A stretch of DNA of 42,631 nt, taken from a virus. Below, one piece after another: positions 16,718 to 25,393 of this stretch (its first letter is position 1; every line of letters begins with the position of its first letter). Under the pieces are notes generated by a model, which had not been told where the DNA came from, searched no databases, and saw only the letters and a list, made by a program, of their open reading frames with translations. The stretch spans positions 1 through 42,631 of the IMG/VR virus record IMGVR_UViG_3300008117_000091; one strand, written 5' to 3'. The position numbers and the translations under genes are program-made.

Positions 16718-18994
16718 ATGGATAGAATTAACTTTGACAATAATCTAGACCAAATTAAAATGGAAAAGGCTAAGGCTGCTGCAAACAGTTTAAATGAAAG
16801 TTGGGCAGGAACCAAGGCATTTGGACCAGGCACAGCTGGATCCTACGTTGATGGTCTACAAAAAGAGATTGCTCAAGCATCTGCTCAAGGAACTAAGATA
16901 TCTAAACCAACTTTCTCTGTTGGTGTTTTAGAAACTGCAATGGCTTTGAATAATACATCTTTCGTTGAATTACATGAAGCTAAGATTTTGGTTGAAAAAT
17001 ACATTCATCATGCATCAATTAAAGGAGTTTCTGAAGCTTTCTTAATTGAATCTATGATTTCAGAATTGGAAAATTTTAGCTGGGAAAAACACGCTAAAAG
17101 CTCTTTAGTTAATCTAAAGAAGATTTACGAAAAAAACAGAAAAGAAATCGAAGTTGCTAAGGCAATCGAAGATATTAATAGATCAGGAGGCAGAGACCTT
17201 TTCTCTTCTATTGTTGAATCAATGAGAACTTGGTTAGACACAGAGAACAGGGTTTCTGAGAAACTGGTTAATGACCTTAAAAAATGGTCCTTCAATCCAA
17301 CAGTTAGAAGCTTGGTTGAGAAGTTTACACAGCTTGAGGGAAGCAATGGTAAATTCTCTATCAATGTTAATTCTGAAAATTGCGAGGTAAAATCTATCAT
17401 AGCGCCAAGTTTAGTTTTTGAGAACCATTCGGTTTTTGTTACTTCAGATAGATTCTTCAAGGCAACTCAAAGAGGCGTATCTGTTATGGAAAGAGCAGAA
17501 GCTTCTAAACTCCCTGGAAAATTCTTAAAAGCAGCTTTATCACTTAGCAATCCTGCTGTAAGAATTAACGAGAATGGTTTAGATATGTTCATCGGGAAAA
17601 ATAAGCTTTCTGTAGTTTTTGAAAGTGACACCGAAACAAAGGCAGTATTCCTTAACGGAAAAAGAATTCCAGAAGACAGATTAGGATTTATCCTTTCTAT
17701 GGAATTGAGAAATTCGTTCCAATCTTCTGCAAGTATAGTAGAACAAGCTACTGAAGTAGTAAAAGCTGCTAATTTCCTTTCTGAAATTGATTTTGGTAAA
17801 AAAATCGTTTCTAAAATATACGAAGGGGTAGAAGCTAACGTATTTAGATTCGGACAAAAAGTTTATGTTCACAAAGTTAACCCAGCTATGAAGAAGAATG
17901 ATTTATTCGAGGGTAACGGAACACAGGCAGTTAATATAGTTAAAGAATTTTTAGGATTTGATATTTCTGAATCAATGTCAGATATTCTAGAAAACGAAGA
18001 TAGAGCTTTAGCTATCATGAGAAACGATAAGCAAGCTATTAAGAACAACATGTCTATTGTTGAAAGTGAAATGGCAAAAATTGCAAAAGCAATTCAGGAT
18101 AATCCATCTCTTACTGGATCTCAAGAGATTAAAGAAGCTCAAGCAATGCTTCAAAAAGAATCTGAATCTCTAAAAGATAAATGGAACCAAATCAATGTTG
18201 AAATCGAGAGATTTGAAAAGTATGCTAAAAAGGTTTCTTCAGTTAACGAAAGTGACGGATATCAAATAAACACAGACGTTAAGATCAGAAGAAACGGAGA
18301 AAAAGGTAAGGTTGTAGGGGTTAACGGTAATTCTAAAACATACACTGTTATGTTTGAAAACGGTAGAACGGGAGAATACTTCTTTAATGATGTAGTTGAT
18401 ATTTCAGACGAAATTGAAAATATTGAACTTAAACCAGTAAATGATCTAGGCGAAGAATCAATCGAAAACATAGAAATAGAAGGATCAGAAGCAAACGAAG
18501 GCCTAGATGCTGATATGAATTTAGCTGAGGCACCTTCTAAATCTGCTGGGGGATCTGCTAAAGATATTGATAATTTAGGAAATCATAACCTATCTGAAGC
18601 CCCTAATAAGCAAGCTAAATCTGCTAAAGATCCTAGAGGAGTAACTGGAAATCATGAATTAGCTTCCGCTCCAGAGGGAAAATCTGGAAAAGATAAAAAA
18701 TTCATCGATAAAGAAGGTAATATGAACCTGGCAGAAGCTCCTGGCACAAGTGCAGGCGCAGCTCCTAAATTTATTGACAATTTGAAAAATCACAAACTTT
18801 CTGAATCACAAAAGAATTCGCATGTTGAAAAAGCACCTAAAGGAAAATCTGAAAAACCTAAAAAATTCGTAGAAGATTTAGATGATGCTGAATTAGCAGA
18901 AGCACCAGGTAATCACAAGAAAAATGGCAAGAAAGATCATGAACCTCTTAACAGAGCAACCCTTGCAAAAGCACCTGCTTCAAAAAAAAAGTAA
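16718..18994 (+). CDS. Putative internal head protein with 23-residue LAEAP repeats
   Basis: I do not recognise the family of this 758-residue protein. Residues 1-500 are mostly helical. Near the start is SLNESWAG (L25-N-E27), a match to the L-x-E sites cut by T4-type prohead proteases, and the capsid protein has the same LNES string. Residues 510-575 look like a KOW/Tudor-like barrel (VKIRRNGEKGKVVGVNG ... VMFENGRTGEYFFNDV). Residues 601-758 are seven copies of a Lys-rich repeat of 23 residues opening with NLAEAP or a variant. Repeated L-x-E sites joined by basic linkers suggest a protein packed in the head and cut into basic peptides, as with T4 internal proteins. That is inference. Tandem late promoters lie upstream. 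The frame ends on a dnaX-like slippery site. Confidence 0.6.
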   Translation: MDRINFDNNLDQIKMEKAKAAANSLNESWAGTKAFGPGTAGSYVDGLQKEIAQASAQGTKISKPTFSVGVLETAMALNNTSFVELHEAKILVEKYIHHASIKGVSEAFLIESMISELENFSWEKHAKSSLVNLKKIYEKNRKEIEVAKAIEDINRSGGRDLFSSIVESMRTWLDTENRVSEKLVNDLKKWSFNPTVRSLVEKFTQLEGSNGKFSINVNSENCEVKSIIAPSLVFENHSVFVTSDRFFKATQRGVSVMERAEASKLPGKFLKAALSLSNPAVRINENGLDMFIGKNKLSVVFESDTETKAVFLNGKRIPEDRLGFILSMELRNSFQSSASIVEQATEVVKAANFLSEIDFGKKIVSKIYEGVEANVFRFGQKVYVHKVNPAMKKNDLFEGNGTQAVNIVKEFLGFDISESMSDILENEDRALAIMRNDKQAIKNNMSIVESEMAKIAKAIQDNPSLTGSQEIKEAQAMLQKESESLKDKWNQINVEIERFEKYAKKVSSVNESDGYQINTDVKIRRNGEKGKVVGVNGNSKTYTVMFENGRTGEYFFNDVVDISDEIENIELKPVNDLGEESIENIEIEGSEANEGLDADMNLAEAPSKSAGGSAKDIDNLGNHNLSEAPNKQAKSAKDPRGVTGNHELASAPEGKSGKDKKFIDKEGNMNLAEAPGTSAGAAPKFIDNLKNHKLSESQKNSHVEKAPKGKSEKPKKFVEDLDDAELAEAPGNHKKNGKKDHEPLNRATLAKAPASKKK
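18518..18991 (+). repeat. 23-residue LAEAP protein repeat, 7 copies
   Basis: Copies begin at residues 601, 624, 647, 670, 693 (a 32-residue variant), 725 and 748 (partial). Each opens (N/E/K/T)-L-(A/S)-x-A-P or a near form and continues with a Lys/Gly/Ser-rich linker. L-x-E is kept in five of the seven (LAE, LSE, LAE, LSE, LAE) and lost in LAS and LAK. Confidence 0.85.
18985..18991 (+). other. Possible -1 frameshift slippery site A AAA AAG
   Basis: The zero frame reads TCA AAA AAA AAG TAA. The heptamer A AAA AAG is in the correct phase for tandem -1 slippage, as in E. coli dnaX. After slipping, translation continues at GTA 18991 and stays open for 80 codons. A run of nine A residues is also prone to sequencing or assembly errors. 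Confidence 0.55.
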
Positions 18995-19233
18995 ATAGTA
19001 TTTCTGAAAATTACGAAAAGTTCGTTTCTGAGGGTATCGGAAACGAACTTTTTCTTTTCCAGGAAGACCTACAAGACATTTTAGGTAAATTAAAAGAATT
19101 GGAAACAACTAGTCATGCTAGTAGTAAGATAGGATTGAGTACTATTGAAGACTCAATAAAAAACCTAGAAGCCCTAAAAAAAGATGTTGAAGGCCAGATA
19201 GGCAAACTAGAAAATAATTTCCCACAAAACTAA
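18991..19233 (+). CDS. -1 frameshift extension, or a small coiled-coil gene with a non-standard start
   Basis: The frame reads VNSISENYEKFVSEGIGNE, then FQEDLQDILGKLKELE and EDSIKNLEALKKDVEGQIG, ending at TAA 19231-19233. It is clearly protein-like, with heptad spacing, and its stop overlaps the gp55 start in the TAATG pattern used by real genes here. There is no ATG, GTG or TTG until a TTG at 19099, which would leave only 44 residues. Expression therefore needs a -1 slip at A AAA AAG (giving an 838-residue fusion with the repeat protein), a rare start such as ATT at 19000, or a corrected base. It is too short and unusual for simple ORF calling and would be missed. Confidence 0.6.
   Translation, partial: VNSISENYEKFVSEGIGNELFLFQEDLQDILGKLKELETTSHASSKIGLSTIEDSIKNLEALKKDVEGQIGKLENNFPQN
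19016..19052 (+). other. Stem-loop downstream of the slippery site
   Basis: A perfect 13-bp stem (19016-19028 with 19040-19052, core AAGTTCGTTTC/GAAACGAACTT) has an 11-base loop and is followed by a T-rich stretch. It lies 24 nt after the slippery heptamer, which is farther than usual for a frameshift stimulator, and it lies inside the extension frame. It could equally be an intrinsic terminator that limits readthrough into gp55. Confidence 0.7.
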
Positions 19234-19589
19234 TGGAGTATGTTAAAAACAAAGAGCTTAAAAGGGCATTGCTAGAATCCAAAGAAAAAGGAAGATTGAC
19301 AGCAGAAACGGTAAAGATGTTTACACTTATTGTTAATGGTCTTTCTAAAACTAAATCTTATCGAGATATCGAAGATAAAGAGGATTGTATTGCTTTCGGA
19401 ATGGAGGATCTAATTAAATATTGGGACAGATTCGATCCCAATAAATCAGACAACCCGTTCGCATTTATCTCACAGATAGCTAAAAATGGTATGCAAAAAG
19501 GATGGAAAAAAATACATTCTACAAGATCTATAAAAACAATATCTTTTTCTAGGTTAACTAGAGATGATAATCAGAACTTCAATGTCTAA
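19233..19589 (+). CDS. 55: Late sigma factor, gp55-like
   Basis: This 118-residue protein matches the conserved part of T4 gp55, the sigma factor that directs host RNA polymerase to late promoters. YVKNKELKRALLESKEKGR matches the YVNNKELLQAI opening of gp55. GLSKTKSYRDIEDKEDCIAF, then DLIKYWDRFDPNKSDNPFAF and ISQIAKNGMQKGWKKIH match the gp55 core (AEGLSKRFNF ... [38 protein letters not shown]). It is shorter than T4 gp55 (185 residues) and lacks most of the C-terminal part that contacts the sliding clamp gp45. Its start overlaps the stop of the frame before it (TAATG) and its end overlaps gene 4. Confidence 0.8.
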   Translation: MEYVKNKELKRALLESKEKGRLTAETVKMFTLIVNGLSKTKSYRDIEDKEDCIAFGMEDLIKYWDRFDPNKSDNPFAFISQIAKNGMQKGWKKIHSTRSIKTISFSRLTRDDNQNFNV

Positions 19590-20076
19590 AATTAATATCA
19601 AAAATATTAAGCCCAATGGTAAATTTAAATCAGGAAAGTTTGTACCAACTAATCCGGAAAAGTATATTGGGGATATTCATGATATAATTTATAGATCCTC
19701 TTGGGAAGGAAGATTTTGTCAATACTGTGACCAAAATCCAAATATTTTAAAATGGGCATCAGAAGCTGTTCAAATAGAATATTGGAATCCCATCGATAAA
19801 AAAACACACACATATCATCCCGATTATTATATAAAGGTAAAAAAAGCTGACGGATCAACAGAGGACTGGATTCTTGAAATTAAGCCATCTGCTCAGTACA
19901 AATTGGAAAAAAAACCAACAATCTCCGGAAACTTAACTGAGAAGAAGGTTAGATCTTATAATCAAGCCATGGAAATATGGATTGTTAACAGAGCTAAATT
20001 TGATGCTGCGACTCGTTTTGCTAAGCACAATGGCTATAGATTTGGTGCCGTTGATGAAAATTTTATCTTTAGATAA
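19582..20076 (+). CDS. 4: Head completion nuclease-like protein, gp4-like
   Basis: This protein of about 164 residues resembles T4 gp4, a head completion protein with a TnsA-like endonuclease fold. The motif order is YRSSWEGRFCQYCDQNPN, then WASEAVQIEYWNP, HTYHPDYYI with the catalytic-type Asp, and WILEIKPSAQY with the E-x-K pair. The start is set at ATG 19582 (MSKINIKNIKPNGKFKSG), which gives a small overlap with gp55; an upstream in-frame start at 19564 would add six residues. It likely acts after packaging, when the filled head is finished before tail joining. Confidence 0.75.
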   Translation: MSKINIKNIKPNGKFKSGKFVPTNPEKYIGDIHDIIYRSSWEGRFCQYCDQNPNILKWASEAVQIEYWNPIDKKTHTYHPDYYIKVKKADGSTEDWILEIKPSAQYKLEKKPTISGNLTEKKVRSYNQAMEIWIVNRAKFDAATRFAKHNGYRFGAVDENFIFR

Positions 20077-20648
20077 TGGATTTTAAAAGGGAAATTAGAG
20101 AGGCAATAGAAAAGGCTGGATCTCCTGGAAAATTGACAGAGGAGAGTTTTTTACATTATACCAATAATTATTCAGTTTTAAAAAAATCTGAATCTATAAA
20201 GAATTTAATTCAGGGGAAAATATTTACTTTTTACTACGATTCCCCAAAGAGAAAGGACCAGGAATTTGTTAATAAAAGACCCGTCATATTTTATGAAGGA
20301 TCTGAGATTAGCCCAGAAAGATCCATTATTAAAGGAGTAGATTTGGTCCTATTAACACCAAGAGACCGAACTAATTTTTTTATTAGGCTCTATACTATAT
20401 TTGGTAAAATCATGGAGCAAAATGAAAAGAGAGAGATTTCATCCCAAATGCCTCTCAGATTCGATTCTGAGATTTTAGAAACTTTAATGGGAGGAGTTAA
20501 GTATAATCATGCATACCGTGGTTACAAGTTGGAAAAGATAAAGGGTCTTTCCGAAATACCAAGCGATGAATGGAAGTATTTAGTGTATCTAGATACTAAG
20601 TCTTTAGAGGGGGCTATTTTGAATGATATATACAATAAATTCGGATAA
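20076..20648 (+). CDS. Phage protein of unknown function before the portal genes
   Basis: This protein has 190 residues and starts with a TAATG overlap. The middle, IQGKIFTFYYDSPKRKDQEF then NKRPVIFYEGSE and GVDLVLLTPRDRTNFFIRLY, follows a pattern (G-x-I-Y-x-F-x-Y then rPl-I) that I associate with small structural proteins in T4-like phages, but I cannot name it. The T4 order after gene 4 is gene 53 (a baseplate wedge protein), and no likeness to gp53 is visible here. A late-promoter match lies within its last codons, before the portal gene. Confidence 0.6.
   Translation: MDFKREIREAIEKAGSPGKLTEESFLHYTNNYSVLKKSESIKNLIQGKIFTFYYDSPKRKDQEFVNKRPVIFYEGSEISPERSIIKGVDLVLLTPRDRTNFFIRLYTIFGKIMEQNEKREISSQMPLRFDSEILETLMGGVKYNHAYRGYKLEKIKGLSEIPSDEWKYLVYLDTKSLEGAILNDIYNKFG
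20625..20633 (+). promoter_or_regulatory. Putative late promoter for the portal genes
   Basis: GATATATAC lies inside the 3' end of the preceding gene, 23 nt before the ATG at 20648. Confidence 0.6.
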
Positions 20649-22291
20649 TGGCAGGATTTTTAGAAAACAACAGAAATAATCCATTTTTTAGCAACGTTCT
20701 AAGTGCTCTTAGAAAAATAGGGTCATTTGGGATGAGCTATGGGGATATGGTTGTTAAAAACTCCCAGGCCGTTGGTACTACTGAAGCGATTTTCACGCAA
20801 AAGGGTGGAATTCTGGACGAAAATTTCCTTTATACCCTCAGAAAAGCTGACACTACTGCGAAACAGTATATTGCTTATTTCGATAAAGATTACAAGAACA
20901 AAAAGACCTATTTAAGAAATTTTGCTCTTAACCCCGAAATTGAATTTATCCTCGATACAGTTTGTGACGAAGCGATAGTTTATGATGATAAAAACTTTTT
21001 CTCCTATTTTGTTAGTACAGACATTCATGGGATTGGGGAGAAAAAAGAAGCTAAAATTCAAGAGAGGTATAAAGAGATCTATAATTTATTTGGATTTAAT
21101 CAGGACATTTCAGGATGGCATTTTTTTAGAAACTTCCTCATTGATGGTATTCTGGCATTTGAAATTATTTTTGACACAAAGGGAAAAAATATTATTGGGT
21201 TTAAGGAATTAGACCCAGCATCTCTTCTTCCGTCTGTCGAAAAACAGATGGATGGATCTTTTGTTGAGTGCTGGATACAATATCCAGATAACCCTGCTCT
21301 AACCAGAAAATTATATGATTCTCAGATCATTTATATTTCCTATGCAAAGGGAAATACAATGACGAGGGTAAGCTATATCGAAAGATTAATTAGATCGTTT
21401 AATCTTTTGAGAATCATGGAACACACCAGGGTGATCTGGAATGTAATGAATTCTTCCTATAGAATGACCATGACAGTTCCGATCGGAACTAAATCACCAC
21501 AAAAGGCCAAGCAAAGTCTTGCAGAATTAATGAGTATCTATAAAGAAGATATCAGATTAGATTCGGATTCTGGTGAACTTTTCGTAAACGGTAGACCTAA
21601 CATTCAGTTCTTCAAGAATTATTTAATGCCTTCAACCCCGAACGGAACACCAGACATTGCTCCATTAGCAGGATCCGGGGACGCAACACCTTTTAGCGAT
21701 CTTAAAGCTTTAGCTTATTTTGCTGATAAATTAAAACTTGATTCTAAAATTCCATATTCGAGATTTGATCGTGAAGATAGAGGAACACAAGGAACTTTTA
21801 GTGGTAACGCAGAAGGATTGGATCAAGAAGAAATAAGATTCTTTAAATTTATAACCAGATTAAGATCTATCTTCCAGGACATTCTTGTAAAACCCCTTTG
21901 GATCCAATTTTGTTTGGATTATCCGGAGCATAAGAAGGATTTTATGGTTAAGAGCCAATTTGGTTTGGATTATGTGAAAGATAATTCTTTTGCTGAAATA
22001 AGATACATGGAGATTCTAAATGCTAGAAAAGATCAGGTAACAAAAATTTCAGGATTGACTGATTCTGAAGGTAAACCTTATTTTTCATTAAGATATGTGC
22101 TCGACAAGTACTTAGGTATGACTGACGATGACAGGGTAGCTAACGAGAAAGCCAAGGAAAGAGATGCTGAGAAAAAGAAGAAAGCCGCTGAAGAGGAAGC
22201 TAAAAAAGCAGCAGAGACGGCTCCAGCGGCAGAAGAAGGAGCAGGAACAGAAGGAGCAGGAACAGAAGGAGGAGACGAATTTAAACTTTAA
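20648..22291 (+). CDS. 20: Portal vertex protein, copy 1 (gp20-like)
   Basis: This 547-residue protein is likely a portal subunit, which forms the dodecameric ring through which DNA enters the head. Matching features to T4 gp20 include LNPEIEFILDTVCDEAIVYDD (about residues 97-117), FKELDPASLLPS, RLIRSFNLLRIMEHTRVIWN (about 247-266), and SGELFVNGRPNIQFFKNYLM (about 312). A helical domain of the RFFKFITRLRSIFQDILVKPL type (about 398) precedes an acidic Ala/Glu-rich tail. It starts with a TAATG overlap and is followed 3 bases later by a paralog. T4 gp20 has 524 residues, so the length fits. Confidence 0.88.
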   Translation: MAGFLENNRNNPFFSNVLSALRKIGSFGMSYGDMVVKNSQAVGTTEAIFTQKGGILDENFLYTLRKADTTAKQYIAYFDKDYKNKKTYLRNFALNPEIEFILDTVCDEAIVYDDKNFFSYFVSTDIHGIGEKKEAKIQERYKEIYNLFGFNQDISGWHFFRNFLIDGILAFEIIFDTKGKNIIGFKELDPASLLPSVEKQMDGSFVECWIQYPDNPALTRKLYDSQIIYISYAKGNTMTRVSYIERLIRSFNLLRIMEHTRVIWNVMNSSYRMTMTVPIGTKSPQKAKQSLAELMSIYKEDIRLDSDSGELFVNGRPNIQFFKNYLMPSTPNGTPDIAPLAGSGDATPFSDLKALAYFADKLKLDSKIPYSRFDREDRGTQGTFSGNAEGLDQEEIRFFKFITRLRSIFQDILVKPLWIQFCLDYPEHKKDFMVKSQFGLDYVKDNSFAEIRYMEILNARKDQVTKISGLTDSEGKPYFSLRYVLDKYLGMTDDDRVANEKAKERDAEKKKKAAEEEAKKAAETAPAAEEGAGTEGAGTEGGDEFKL

Positions 22292-22294
22292 TAA

Positions 22295-24007
22295 ATGGCA
22301 GGATTTATAGATGATTTTTCACAAAGGAATCCTAATATAGGAAAGATCCTTAAGAGTGTGAGCAAGATAGGAAGCTTCGGAATGGAGTATAAGGATCTTG
22401 TTGTGAAAAATTCACAGGCCATTGGTGTTTCCGAAGCAATGATGAGGGAAAGAATGGGTCTTACCGATTCAGATGAAGATTTCATTTTTAGTTTGGCTTC
22501 TCAAGACACTAGTAACAGAAAGTATATTGCTTACTTTGATAAAGACTATCCTTTTAAGAGAGAGTTTTTACGCAGGTTTGCTTTAAATGCAGAAATAGAA
22601 TGGATCCTTGATATTCTTGCTGATGAAGCTATAGTTTACGATGATAGAAATTTTTGTTGTAGTCTATCTCTTGTTAATATGGATCTCAAAGAAGATGTTG
22701 TTGATTCATTAAGAGATAACTTTAGAAAAATGTATATCTCCCATGGATTTAATAATGGGATATCCGCTTGGCAATATTTTAGACAGTTTTTAATTGACGG
22801 ATTTTTATCTTTCGAAATTGTTTATTCTGATGATGGAAGGCAAATTGTAGGATTTAAAGAATTGGATCCAACATCATTGACCCCGACAACAGAAAGAAAC
22901 CAGTCGGGGGAGACGATTCCTATCTGGATTCAATATTATGGAGATAGTACTAGAGAAAGAAGGCTTTACGATTCTCAAGTCATTTATATTTCATTTGCCA
23001 AAGGAAATAGCGCTAGTAGAACTAGTTACTGTGAAAGATTGATACGTTCACATAATCTTTTAAAGATTATGGAGCATACCAGAATTATCTGGAATGTGAT
23101 GAATGCCTCTTTCAGAATTAAGATGACAATTCCAGTTGGATCTAGATCTCCACAAAAAGCAAAAGAGACTTTAGGTGAATTGATGACCATGTATAAAGAG
23201 GATATCAAATTAAACACAGAATCAGGCGAACTGAGTGTTAACGGAAGACCCAATTTACAGTTTTATAAAAACTATCTTTTCCCAGTTCAAGGTGGGGAAT
23301 CTCCTAAGATTGAGACCATCAATTCTGCTGGACCAAATCTTAATATCATAGATGCTGTTGTATACTTTTTCAATAAGCTTAAGGCAGACTCTAAAATACC
23401 TTTTAACAGATTTGCTGCTAGATCAGGCGGAACAGTTGGAACTTACAAGATAGGTGCTGAATCTGCTGAAAGAGATGAAATCAGATACAATAAGTTCATT
23501 AATAGAATCAGATCGATCTATCAAGAGATCATGCTTAAACCTCTTTGGATCCAAATGACGTTAGATCATCCAGAATTGAAAAATGACGCAGTTTTCAGAT
23601 CTCAGCTAGGTATCAAATGGAACTCTGATAATCAATTTGGAGAATCCAAAGAGATTGAACAGCTGATTAAAAAAATAGATTTTATAGCAGGACTTTCAGA
23701 AATTAAGGAAAAGAAAGGCGAGGAAGAAAATCCTTATTTTAGTCAAGACTTCTTAATAGATAAATTCCTCGGATTAACCAACGAGGATCGTAGGGTAAAT
23801 GAAATCTATAAGAAGAAAGACGAAGAAGAAAATGCTGAAATTAAGGTTGAAGGGGACGGCGGAGCAGGAGGGGGAGCCTCTATAGAACCTCCTGCAGCAG
23901 ATACCACAGAATCAACTCCGGCGGATGAACCAGAAGCACCCGCAGCAGAGGAGCCGGCAGCTACCCCTGAACCCCCAGCAGAGCCAGCAGCAGCTGAAGC
24001 TCCATAA
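22295..24007 (+). CDS. 20: Portal vertex protein, copy 2 (gp20-like)
   Basis: This 570-residue paralog of the preceding portal aligns along nearly its whole length: KSVSKIGSFGMEYKDLVVKN at the start, ADEAIVYDDRNF, FKELDPTSLTP, RLIRSHNLLKIMEHTRIIWN and SGELSVNGRPNLQFYKNYLF. It differs mainly in the loop around residues 340-370 and in a long Pro/Ala/Glu tail (last 40 residues). Both copies keep all core segments, so neither looks decayed. They may form a mixed ring, or one may have a different job in assembly. The start follows ACTTTAATAA with no promoter of its own. Confidence 0.85.
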   Translation: MAGFIDDFSQRNPNIGKILKSVSKIGSFGMEYKDLVVKNSQAIGVSEAMMRERMGLTDSDEDFIFSLASQDTSNRKYIAYFDKDYPFKREFLRRFALNAEIEWILDILADEAIVYDDRNFCCSLSLVNMDLKEDVVDSLRDNFRKMYISHGFNNGISAWQYFRQFLIDGFLSFEIVYSDDGRQIVGFKELDPTSLTPTTERNQSGETIPIWIQYYGDSTRERRLYDSQVIYISFAKGNSASRTSYCERLIRSHNLLKIMEHTRIIWNVMNASFRIKMTIPVGSRSPQKAKETLGELMTMYKEDIKLNTESGELSVNGRPNLQFYKNYLFPVQGGESPKIETINSAGPNLNIIDAVVYFFNKLKADSKIPFNRFAARSGGTVGTYKIGAESAERDEIRYNKFINRIRSIYQEIMLKPLWIQMTLDHPELKNDAVFRSQLGIKWNSDNQFGESKEIEQLIKKIDFIAGLSEIKEKKGEEENPYFSQDFLIDKFLGLTNEDRRVNEIYKKKDEEENAEIKVEGDGGAGGGASIEPPAADTTESTPADEPEAPAAEEPAATPEPPAEPAAAEAP

Positions 24008-24017
24008 TACCTCTTGA

Positions 24018-24058
24018 AACATTTTTATTAATCGGGGATTTCATGTAAATTTGGTGTT
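24018..24058 (+). promoter_or_regulatory. Putative early/middle promoter before ligase
   Basis: AAACATTTTTATTAATCGGGG is followed after 8 bases by TAAATTTG, a Bacteroidota-type -7 element. A closely similar element with the same spacing lies before the Fpg/Nei gene at 33848. The ATG is 16 nt after the -7 element. Confidence 0.6.
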
Positions 24059-24073
24059 ATAAAAAAACATCAA

Positions 24074-25393
24074 ATGAAGAAAGAACTGGAACTCCTTTTA
24101 GAAATTGAAAACTGCACTGGGGAGGGATCTCAGAAGAAAAAGCAGGAATTAATTTCAAAAAATCTTACACCCGAATTAGAGTATATCCTCTCTATTTGTT
24201 TTGATCCTTTTGTCACTACAAAACTTCACAAGTTAAATTACGAGGATAAGGATTGCAAGGAAAACCCTCAATTATTTCAGGAATTCGTGGATCTTTGTGA
24301 GACACTTAAAAAAGCACCTGCTATAAACGATCATTTAAGGGGCGTAGCTGAACGCTTGGTAGAATCTACTGGTTATCATATAGAACTGAAAAAGGTCTTT
24401 GCTAAGGTGCTTACGAAGCGTATGAACATAGGTATAGGAGCCAAGATGATCAATAAAGCGGTCGGAAAGGAATTAATTCCAGACCCTAGTCTTATGCTTG
24501 CGGAGGATGATCATAAAGTCCTCGATAAATGGGGGTCTATAGTTTGTGAGGAAAAGTATGACGGAGTTAGAGTTATCTGTGTGGTAGAAAATAAAAATCC
24601 AAAATTTTATACCAGAGCGTTTAACGAATTAGATTCTAGATTTCTTGCCCGTATAGCAAATCAAATACTAGAACTTTCCCATGGTATAGACGGAATTTTC
24701 TTCGACGGGGAATTGACTGATTTAGATAGAAAAAGTGTTAGTGGTAAGGTTACCCAGATGATGAAGGGTTCACCAAAGGAGAGCATTGGTGACGATCTAC
24801 TATTTAATATCTTTGATGTTGAGCCCACAAAAACTATTAAAGATGGTAAGGGTATCACTGTTTACACTCAAAGAAGGGAACTTCTAGAACAATTTTTTAA
24901 GAACAAATCTTTCGAAAATATTAAGATCGCTCAGAAGTGGGAGGCAAAAACCAAAGACGAATTAATGCCTATCTACGAGCAAATCGTTGCTAATGGGGGA
25001 GAGGGTGTGATTATGAAAGATCCTACACACTTTTACGAATGCAAAAGATCTAAAAGCTGGATCAAATTCAAGGAGGTTCAAGACTGCGATTTGGTAGTTA
25101 CTGGTTGGTATCCAGGAGAAGGAAAAAGAGAAGGATTTATCGGGGGTTTTATGTGTAAGGATTTATCAGGAGAATATGAAGTTAAGGTTGGATCTGGATT
25201 CACGGAACAAGATTTGATTGAACTTTCTCGCAACCCTGATGATATAATTGGTAAGGTCGTTGCCATTCAGTATAACGTTCCTATCGAGGATAAGAACGGC
25301 AATAAATCTCTTTTTCTACCCAGATTCATCGAGGTAAGAAACGATAAGAGTGAACCTGAATCATTAGTAGAAAAATTTAGCAAGAAGAAATGA
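24074..25393 (+). CDS. 30: ATP-dependent DNA ligase (gp30-like)
   Basis: This 439-residue enzyme likely seals nicks in replicating and repaired phage DNA using ATP. The nucleotidyltransferase motifs are complete: motif I with the lysine nucleophile in EKYDGVRV (K161), FYTRAFNEL, FFDGEL (about residue 214-219), GGEGVIMKDP (motif IV) and KSWIKFKEVQDCDLVVTGW (motif V and the start of the OB domain). T4 ligase has K159 in the same motif and 487 residues. It opens a unit with the clamp loader, a nucleotide kinase and a 5' nuclease, all needed for lagging-strand synthesis and repair. The stop overlaps the next ATG (ATGA). Confidence 0.92.
   Translation: MKKELELLLEIENCTGEGSQKKKQELISKNLTPELEYILSICFDPFVTTKLHKLNYEDKDCKENPQLFQEFVDLCETLKKAPAINDHLRGVAERLVESTGYHIELKKVFAKVLTKRMNIGIGAKMINKAVGKELIPDPSLMLAEDDHKVLDKWGSIVCEEKYDGVRVICVVENKNPKFYTRAFNELDSRFLARIANQILELSHGIDGIFFDGELTDLDRKSVSGKVTQMMKGSPKESIGDDLLFNIFDVEPTKTIKDGKGITVYTQRRELLEQFFKNKSFENIKIAQKWEAKTKDELMPIYEQIVANGGEGVIMKDPTHFYECKRSKSWIKFKEVQDCDLVVTGWYPGEGKREGFIGGFMCKDLSGEYEVKVGSGFTEQDLIELSRNPDDIIGKVVAIQYNVPIEDKNGNKSLFLPRFIEVRNDKSEPESLVEKFSKKK

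Noticed and set aside
20076-20648. Assignment as baseplate wedge gp53 from the T4 gene order
   Set aside because: The order after gene 4 fits, but no sequence likeness to gp53 was seen.
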